Origin: Lepas anatifera
Lineage: Eukaryota > Arthropoda > Thecostraca > Lepadidae
Assembly: GCA_034440635.1 (NCBI GenBank)
Contig: JAOTON010000778.1
Location: 1-64,000, forward strand
DNA length: 64,000 nucleotides
Reading direction: 5' to 3'
In this document: positions 55,808 through 64,000 of the stretch, piece after piece
How positions within the stretch are numbered: the first letter of the stretch is position 1
Layout: each line of letters starts with the position of its first letter
Position numbers and translations under genes: made by a program
The notes under the pieces: generated by a model
What the model saw: the letters and a program-made list of their open reading frames with translations, nothing else
Told to the model about the DNA's origin: nothing
The model's database searches: none

Positions 55808-57746
55808 GCTGCCATATCACTGTATGACGTCACCTTGAGGACAGAATTCATTTCATAGGCCACGCCTTTTGTAAAGTAGCCTCGGCGATGAGTTATGACA
55901 AAAGTAGAACTCAAGATTAGGCACTTCAGATAGGGTATGTTCAGGACCCTCTTGCAAAAATCCAAAAGCTTTTGGCGCCAGACTTCTTGTCTGAAAATAC
56001 CTACATGCTTTGAAAAATTCCCAAGCTAAATGACGTGAAGGAAAGTAGCAAATGCGCTGTTATTGTGCAGTACCTGATTTTGACAATTATGGCTTACTTG
56101 ATAAATCATTCTGCGCCTTTTATCTTTGGTAATCTTTAAAAATGCACCTAGCACCAAATGCTCTCAGATTTTCGCAAGAGGGACTGGAACATACCCATAT
56201 TCACACTGACTTAGTTTCCATGACCAAAATACAATCTGCATCGGACCACCGAGCAGTATACATCGTGGAGTCGTGGAGGTCGTCAATTGCGATCTTCCCA
56301 GCACTTGAGCACAGACCCTGTCATATTACTCGGGAAATAGCACTTGATATACTCCATCGGTAGTCCGATCCGGATCGCAATTTGGTCACGGAGACTAGGT
56401 CCCTAGCTAATGATTTTCACCAATGACGCTCAGTCCGAATCATAAAACTTTTAGCATGCAAGGTGGGGACCATTCTGATCCCTAGCCTGTCTCACCAGCT
56501 CACCAGATTTTCATGGATTTCTTCATTGTGAACCGGCGGCATTTTAGTCCCTGAATTCCTGCACACCAGCTCTTCTGCCAAGCACTATTGTGAACCTTGC
56601 CCATGGATTTTATGGTCCCCTAAAGCAGTGCAAAAATGTTCACCCGAAGAAACTCAGGGAGCAGAAGTGACATTTTTATTTTTGATTTGTCCCTTTTGAA
56701 TGCCCTTCTCTCCCTTCTCCTTTGAGTGCCCTTCTCTTCTCTTAATGTCCCTTGTCACGGCTTGAACTGAGTATAAAACCCATTGATCAAAATGGGATCC
56801 TATCAGTGTTGTTTTCATTCCCTCTGCTTAGCTCACCTCCAGTCCCGACAGATTTTACAAAATCTTTAATAAGATAATGAAAAAATGCGTCTTATTTCAC
56901 ATGCTGACCAATAGATAATTATATCAAATGGGCTAACAAACTCGTACAAGGTATATGAAAATAGACCTACTTACTCATGATGAAGCATGTTTTGATTTAA
57001 TAGGCAAAAATTTTTGTCCAAGTAGCTTCTTGGAAGGAATAAAAAATCCCCTCAAAATAGAAAATAGAACATTAGTTCATGGGTCCAAGTATCATTTTGT
57101 ACAATTTTAGTACAACAGTAGTTTTTTTCTTTGCAGTCTTGCACTTTATTTGGAACAATGAGGCTGTTCCAGACACTCTTTTGGTAACAGATGTTTAAGT
57201 GCCAGAAGTTTTTCCAAACATATCCAAGCTAAATGGCACAGACTAATGTAAAAAATCTGCCATAAATCTCTCGTCACAGATATGGTCAATTATGAAACAT
57301 TTAAAACAATCTTTTGGATCATTCACCTTAGGTATATTTCCGCAAAATATATGGTTCCAAGACCACTCAACTTTCCAAGAGGGTCTGGAATGACCGAATA
57401 TCTAAATGTGAATAGGGTAATTTCATTTTTCATTCTGGCTTACATTTCACAGACAGAACCAATAAGCTTTTAAAGAATGTCAAGAGTTTCAGCATCTAGT
57501 CTGAAATTTAATCTTAATCAACTGGGAGAAAGGTAGAGCTGTAGTCAGAATTATAAACAAATGTTTTGTAGGTATACTCAATGATAGGAATGCTGACTCA
57601 TAATTTGGCACGTTTCAACCCAAATAGGAGAGCTTATTTTCAAAATATGGAATGTTTGGGTTCTTTCTTAAGAGAGTCAAACAGACCCAAAACATATTTG
57701 AGAATGCTGACAACAGTCTTCAACACTGAACACCCTTTAATGTTTT
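55808..57746. repeat. Unit 1/unit 2 junction and unit 2 segment D, left part
   Basis: From 55892 it matches 29889-31745 of unit 1. It shows the site TCGGCGATGAGTTATG without the LINE. No gene is seen. Confidence 0.85.
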
Positions 57747-58377
57747 GATACCGTACACGTTTATTACACACGTACACATCGAAATGCGAAGAATCCAAAC
57801 GTTTCCCCCACTACAAATCTATAAATGCAAAGAGGACAATCCTCGGGACATTAGGGTCAGAAAAACCTGGGCAGAGCTGCGAGGTGGCGACATTCGTGAG
57901 GGAGGACGACGTGGACAGGGACACCAGAATCGAGACGGCAACGGGGCCAGGGGCTTAGCGGAGCGCGCCCAGCCCATCGGTGGAGGGAACGCGACGCAGC
58001 GGCGAACAGACGTAGCGGCAAAGGGAGCGCGACGCAGCGGCGGAGGGAGCGCGGCGAAGCGGCGGAGGGAGCGCGGCGCAGCGGCGGAGGGAGCGCGGCG
58101 CACCAGCGGAGGGAGCACGGCGCAGCGGCGGAGGAAGCTCGACGCCGGGGGCGGATGGCCTCGTTAATGGCGCACGAGACCGGATAACGAGGGGGGAGCA
58201 TTCCGGCGTCCGAGGGCTGGGTGGAGGGGACAATCCATCTCGGCACACATCATCAGGAACGGCTCAACATCAATACACATATTTTTCAGTGCAGATCCCA
58301 TACCATGAACGACGCAACGCATGGGTGACAACACCTCAGCAAAGCCGCAACCAGCTCATGAAGGGGAGAGGCGAAAC
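57747..58377. other. Unit-2-only insertion, about 0.63 kb, GC-rich
   Basis: Unit 1 has 11 different bases (TAGGGGCAAGT) at this point. The insert carries an AATAAA signal on the minus strand near its left edge (57759-57764), which suggests a reverse-oriented retroposed or LTR-derived piece. Long frames on both strands (57745-58167 plus, 57857-58246 minus) translate the internal minisatellite and have no domain. Confidence 0.6.
57955..58145 (+). repeat. GC-rich minisatellite (GGAGGGAGCGCGGCGCAGCG)n
   Basis: Units of about 21 bp repeat roughly six to eight times with small variation between 57955 and 58145. Confidence 0.85.
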
Positions 58378-59878
58378 AAGGAAATATTATGGCTGTGCTG
58401 GGGAAAGGCATTCAGGCTCCAAATTTTCCAAGCTGTATCACAAAATATACTGTAAAAACACAAAAATATCTTAGTGTACTTTGCTTGAAAACTTTTATGT
58501 GAAGGGCAGGTTATTTCTAAAATGAAATGCTCATACTGACAGCATTTCCAAAAATCTTAGAAGGCGAGCCATACATTTTAATGTGACCAGAAAATTTTTG
58601 TCTGTATACAGCAAATTCCAGCCCCTACAATAAGCTGCAAAGTCTGCCCCAAAATGGGAATGAATTTTGTTGATTTAACATTCTTCAATAAATTGATACT
58701 GTTCGCTTGGCCAGAATTTTTCAATCCTAACCATTAAAAAGGATTAGCAGCATTATATTTACTAGAGATGCTTCCCTCTCATATTTTGATGTTGTTTTAG
58801 CTTCTGTGCTTGTCCCAGTCCTTCTACCCCTGCCCTAAATTATAAGCAAACTTTGGTAAACCAGAAAAAATCCATCTGAACACACCGACAAGATCATATT
58901 GGAACTCACCCTATTTTTCAAATGGGCCCATAAAGCAAACACAATTAAGCTCTACCCACTGCAAGTACCTAAGCCATATGATCAAATAGTCTGTGCTTGT
59001 TTGACACGAAAATAAGAGCCTTAATACCAATATGGTATGCATGCCTGAAGTAAGTAACTGGATTGACCATTCCAAAATGCCTCACTTTTCAACTATTGGA
59101 ACAGAGAACAATACTTTCCACTCACAGATGACTGACAACTATTCCAGACAGCTTCCAAAGTTCCACAATTGATTAAAATAAGTCACATTTTATTCCAACC
59201 TACACCGTATGCATGCCAGGCCACTGTGTATTGCCACGGGTAAACAGAAAGCAAGATGGCGACCGTAACCCTGGCAGGTATTTGAAACCATAGTCAAACG
59301 ACAATGGCCGAGCAAGGGTACGACAACGCCCTAACTTTACCTACCAAATATTTACAATGACACTACAACTCCTAGTATTCAGCTAGTACAGCGCTGGTGC
59401 GCAAGCAAGGTATGGACCGGGTATGAACGGAGCGCACACTATTGTGGCACAAGGCAAGTTTGTCATTCTCTAGTAATTGCATTGCTTTATGCTAGTGACG
59501 TAGCCAGGGTTGTTTCACTTCGGTAATTGAACTACGGTGCAACTATTGTTCTGCAATGGTAAAACTTCTAGAAACACAATTTTAGGCTTGTACCATGGAA
59601 AAAATTCTTTCTGTGTCATACAATACAATACTAATGCATAAAGATTTGCTCTAGCTTCCCTGAGGGCAGATCTAGAGACGGGAAACGTACACTGCTCTGT
59701 TGTAAGCCTATGGCGCATTCTTTGACCTCTGCTAACCTAAATATTGACTAGATGTAAAAATTATTTTTATAAATTCTCTTCGTCTTGTTAATAGCTTTCG
59801 AACGCCGCCCGTAATTTTCCTTTATCTTTCGTGGCGAACGTGATATGGAGGAGGGGTGGGGGGAAACGCCCTCTCCCC
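58378..59878. repeat. Unit 2 segment D, right part
   Basis: It matches 31770-31848 joined to 33858-35243 of unit 1 and lacks the Penelope insertion. No gene is assigned. Confidence 0.85.
59251..59279 (+). promoter_or_regulatory. AAGATGGCGACC motif: YY1-like or first-exon-like site
   Basis: AAGATGGCGACC fits the YY1/initiator-type motif found at animal promoters and start codons. The ATG at 59256 is followed after 22 nt by CAG/GTATTT, a donor-like site. Unit 1 has ATGACG instead (34631), with another changed codon. Possible 5' end of a host transcript on the plus strand; speculative. Confidence 0.25.
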
Positions 59879-61828
59879 AGCAGGGCGCATCATGCAAAGG
59901 ACCCCAGCGGGGCGCGTGTTAAGTAAACCCAACATCACCATCACTGTTTGCTAACGTCCCCCCAGCGACGAGCCATCACTCGAGAGGATGCTCAGTGTCT
60001 CTCAGCGCTGCCGGGAGTCAGCCCTCTACTGGTAGTAGGGGACAACAATTGAACTGAAATCCAGTGGAGACTACATGACCAAGCAGCGCAGCCAGTGCTC
60101 GTCAGAAACTCGACCACAGCGGCGCCTCGACCAGCCCCCCGCCAGCGCCTTCAGAGCTGTATAAACGAAGTGAAGGTAGCCTGTCATATGACCCCATCCA
60201 GGCGATTTGTCAAAACCATTTGTCAGCACTGCAGACGCAGTCATGACATTATGCTGAAATTGCTATATGTTTGCAAAAATGTTTCCTCATGGTTATTTGC
60301 ACAGTTGGCCCCGCTGGAATTAAAGAGTGGAATTAAAAAGATGTCAATACCCATATAGATGTTCAATTTTCAGGTTTCCAAAAAAGCAGGATATCTATGT
60401 CAATCCCAAATAAAATGATTGCAGTTAGATAATGCAGACCATGATTCGCGCACAATGCAGTATTTCCACACCCATTCACAGGATCTGAGCCACCTTCGCC
60501 TTGACAGGGGAGAGGGGGCTTGTAGCCGCCTCAGATCTAGAGAACCAAACTATGTAACTGAAAACGGGAAACAGAGTTGGATAGACCATCCAATTCTCAA
60601 TTGAAAATATTGCAACCATTTTTTGTCTTTAGCCACATCAGACTCACCGTCCTGGGGTTGTAGCAGGGGCATCCAGCGCCGCTTGCTGCTGACGTCCAAA
60701 GACACCGCCGAAAGAGATACTGCTAGTGCTGGGCTTCCCTGGAGAGCTAAGGAATTGAGAGGGGGGCATTAAAAATTTCCTCAACTAAATTGTTTTCTTT
60801 TCATATATGAAGCTGTATCCGCGAGTACTAAATTCACGATAGCACATATCTTTAAATCTAGTTGTTTAAATAGTAAAAATAGGTTTAACTGGTTCAAATA
60901 CATCACAGCACATAAATACATTCAAATAGGTCACAACACGAAAAAGTTTTCAGGCTGATGAACCATGTAATTCGGGGATCATGTGGAATAGCAGGTATTT
61001 ATATTATGGTGCAAATATTTCTAAAAAATTAATGGATGCTTTATAAAATTCATCTATCATTACTATATGCAAGTACATGCCACACTGGCTTTACTGGTTG
61101 GTTATGCACCTCTTTCATCCCAATGTAGCAAGGGAAGACGCGGCCAATCTGGAGCCTGAAACATGAAATCTTTAACCATTTTCAGCCAATCTTTCCCGGT
61201 GTTGTAGCTAATTGAAAGTTCCTTCATTGAAATCAGAATCAAATATATCATGAGGATAAAGACAGTTTAAGTCTGTAATGTACATTAAGTTTTTAAGAGC
61301 GACCCTATAGAGAGCACAGTCAAGGCGGATAAGCAAACCACCAGTGATGACAACGAGTCAGTTTATACATTTTAACTTGCTCAATGGCCTTGGTCAAGTT
61401 TGAATATTTTACCACTATTGTAAAAGCAAATTTACATCAACTATCATAATCATTCCAGATATGAACATGAGAAGTTGTTATATCAGTCACAATTTATAAC
61501 ATACCGAAATGGTTGACGGCTGGTGACAAACTTGGTCATGCTGTATTACACTCAGCGCACTGTTACTGGATAAAAGTCAGCCATAAGGCAAAACAAAAGT
61601 TTGACCAGCACATGCAGCGATTTCTAAATCAGCAAACCTGAAAAATATCAGTGTATTAATAACATCTTCTTAACCCGTCACATGGACTTACCAAGTTTTA
61701 CAGCAAATATTTCAAACACTTGAGTTCAGCCTAGTTAACCTAATATTTTAACAGTTCAAGAATTATGTTTCGAGCGAAATCTCCATAATCAATTATATGG
61801 TTTAGTTTACAACAACTTCCACATGTCC
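59879..61828. repeat. Unit 2 copy of 1-2735
   Basis: It is more diverged from units 0 and 1 than they are from each other. It lacks about 734 bp between two GGATAGCCC words (unit 0 positions 704 and 1438) and 54 bp near 61000. Homology ends at ACTTCCACATGTC. Confidence 0.88.
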
Positions 61829-63715
61829 CAGTCTGCAGAACGTGGCAGGCGACTTGACGAGGCACTTGGGGCAGCCCAAAGCCTGCCCCAATTGGGGCAG
61901 AAATTTTGATGCTGGGGCAGAGTCCTCAAATGGGGGGGGTGGGGCATTTTTACCGATACATGTTTATCTACGTCATTTTAAACGAAACACCCAGAAATGA
62001 AAAAAACCGTGCATCCAACCCAACGATGATAACGCACTCACGACCTCCACGCACAGCAGCAGCTATCTTGCATTTATGATGCACGATTTCAAGAATACTT
62101 TCATTCAAAGGTACATTTACAAGCGAAGTCTTTTCCCCTAAAGACGTCATTTGCCCTGCTTTCACGCCGTATAATCAATACTTGAAAAATATTTCAATTG
62201 ATAACTAGATTCGATAAAGAATAATTTTTTCCACAGCTAAAACATTTTCCCCTTCCATTTTCTCACATTTGCATGAAAGCATCACAAAATTTGGAATATT
62301 TTCACAAACCCAAGCGAAGAGATTCCCGTACGCTCGTGTGACGTCACATCACCGACTTGCACTTCTCTCTCTAGGGCCTTGGACTGGCATTTGTTTTTGG
62401 GGGAGGGGGCTGGCATGATTTTCTTTTGAACGGTGGACCATTTGAGCATTAGACTCTTTGAACAGTGGACCTTTTGACATAGACCCGATTTGCCGGCCGC
62501 ATATTTTTTTTTCCTACAATGAATTTTACATACACGGAGTAGAATAGTGACGATTTCTGACACATTTGGAACCTTCGATGGTTGTGTATCCTAAAAAGCC
62601 TATATCTGCCGTTTTGAATTAAGTTGTAACAATTGAATTTTTTTAATTTTCTCAAAACATAGTTTCAAGACAATTTTTAAGGAAATATTGCGTTTTTTTT
62701 AATATCCAGAGAAGTTCAGTTTCTTCGATCCAATATTTTCATCTCTTTTAGGATTCATAAGCGGTGCAGCTGAAACATTTTCGGCGCATGCTTGATGTTC
62801 TGTAAAAAAGAAGGCTAGGCAGCGGAAGGAAATTGATTTATTGGTTGCTGATATATGTGGCGGTGGGTGCTGCCTTTTTCATAATTGTGATCGAAATGCG
62901 TATGTTTTTCTTTTTCGGGATATACGTGTTATCATTCTCTTTTGTACAGGACAGAGCCGTGGAAATTGTGTATCCGAATTTTGGCATTATGGTCGTATTT
63001 TTAAGAGCTTTCACAGAATTGCATAGTAATTGCAGGTAAAAATCTTCTTCCTTATGTTATACCCTGCCAATATATTTAGGGAATAAAATGTTTAGATTTC
63101 CATACATTGACACAGAATGTGAAAGTCACACAGGCTTCAGTAGTTCTTATAAATATGGTTGAAACGTGCCATATGTTCCATACTAGTACTTCCACCTGCA
63201 AATGTAAATTGAAATAAGGAATTCCAAACCAATAATTTTTCTGGAATGCTGACATAACAAAATTAGAACCAAACCCTCAGCACTGTGTTGATTGACCTAT
63301 GTATTAATCTCTCTTAATTCACACTTTGCAGGGATAGTTTGTTTATTATTTTGGGGCTGGTGCTCATTATTCTGGCTTTAGAACTATACAGAGCTTTCAT
63401 GGTCTAGTCAGAATTTTGATTAACTTTGTAATTTGCTGCTCTGCCATGCAAAGGAAAAAGGGTAGTACCAATGTATTAGCAATGAGAATTGCCCTTTCAC
63501 AACAGCACTGGAGCATATACTTATCTTCCTACTTTGAAATTTGTATACATTTAGTAGAATAGTGATGGCCTCTGACTCATTCAGAACCTTGAATAGTTGT
63601 TGGTATTAAATAAGCATGTATTTGCTGTTGTAAATTAATCAACAGAATTATTTTACCTTTGTTCATTTTGAAACATGGTCCGAAGACAAGCTTGTGCTAA
63701 ATTTTGCATTCAGTC

Positions 63716-63717
<2 letters not shown>
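61829..63717. other. Unit-2-specific flank, no gene assigned
   Basis: It begins with a small palindrome TGCCCCAATTGGGGCA (61884-61899). A diverged direct repeat lies at about 62520-62690 and 63537-63710 (GTAGAATAGTGA, TTCTGAC..ATT..GAACCTT). A hydrophobic 68-codon frame at 62833-63039 has no recognisable domain. Confidence 0.45.

Positions 63718-63762
<45 letters not shown>
63718..63762 (+). repeat. (TA)n microsatellite
   Basis: About 45 bp of AT/TA repeats. Confidence 0.95.
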
Positions 63763-63765
<3 letters not shown>

Positions 63766-63840
63766 CTACCTTATGTGGGCCCCTAACTTTGACCTTCTCA
63801 TTAAAGTCTACTTCCTCTTAAAGTCTTTACTTAGTTAACT

Positions 63841-64000
63841 CAGTGTCCCAAAACCTGGGGTGCTGGGTGCAGAACGACACCCAGTCAAGCAGAATTTTCC
63901 ACTCACTTTTATGTATTCTTTGCTGAATTTTCCCCTCACTTCCAACAATACTTACTACTATTTAATTTTACTAAGCAATACTTACTACAAAGGCCAGTTC
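63841..64000. mobile_element. End of a second copy of the 2.2 kb hAT family
   Basis: Starting CAGTGTCCCAAAACC, this is the reverse complement of 45684-45844 with few differences. The element continues past the window. Its predicted 8-bp target duplicate is AGTTAACT (63833-63840). Confidence 0.88.

Noticed and set aside
57745..58246. Arg/Gly- and Pro/Ala-rich frames on both strands
   Set aside because: GC-rich minisatellite read in both directions.
62833..63039. Hydrophobic 68-residue frame as a membrane protein
   Set aside because: Short, no homologous copy in the window, AT-rich context; hydrophobicity is expected by chance from T-rich sequence.

Overview
The window reads as non-genic or intergenic DNA from an invertebrate animal nuclear genome. 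It has no bacterial-style operons and no rRNA or tRNA genes. It is dense with eukaryotic mobile elements: an I/Jockey-type LINE with RNase H, an ingi/Vingi-like LINE fragment, a Penelope-like element with GIY-YIG endonuclease, P-element transposase fossils, hAT elements, a pogo-like element, TTAA-flanked MITEs and tRNA-derived SINEs. I cannot name the species. The very different transposon content of otherwise near-identical copies suits a highly polymorphic genome.

Layout. The backbone is a large tandem segmental duplication with period about 24-35 kb, the difference being transposon insertions. Unit 0 occupies 1 to about 29,888 and is cut by the window start. Unit 1 occupies about 29,889 to 55,88x. 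Unit 2 runs from about 55,884 past the window end. Equivalent points are 1 / 35,244 / 59,879 and 29,889 / about 55,892. Comparing copies gives occupied and empty sites, so many insertions can be delimited to the base.

Unit 0: candidate exon-like blocks (88-153, 1507-1605); a polypurine belt (2934-4340); a 3.7 kb unit-0-only block rich in TGACGTCA and small inverted repeats (4842-8508); a P-transposase fossil (8509-9083); a 431-bp tandem duplication; a hAT element (10,693-13,361) holding a palindrome with two hammerhead-ribozyme-like motifs; an 8.7 kb composite element (13,816-22,498) carrying two decayed LINEs, SINEs, a MITE and a GGCGCC minisatellite; and a nearly intact 6.8 kb LINE (23,034-29,878).

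Unit 1: a Penelope-like element (31,862-33,844); the polypurine belt again; a longer P-transposase fossil (40,362-41,516); a 5 kb insertion with microsatellites, a 2.2 kb hAT (43,616-45,844) and a LINE scrap; a 308-bp GT microsatellite; a pogo-like element (49,847-51,550); an intact MITE; and a 3.6 kb long-TIR element packed with AGGTCA hexamers (about 52,166-55,803). Unit 2: a GC-rich minisatellite insertion, a 734-bp microhomology deletion, divergence from the other units at 61,828, and the end of a second copy of the 2.2 kb hAT family at 63,841.

The only long coding frames with recognisable domains are transposon genes: LINE ORF1 and ORF2 (overlapping ATGA) and the Penelope RT/GIY-YIG frame. 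No host gene can be assigned with confidence. The most notable items are the hammerhead-bearing palindrome, the AGGTCA-rich long-TIR element, the 8.7 kb composite element and the tandem array, which also needs testing as a haplotype-assembly artefact.
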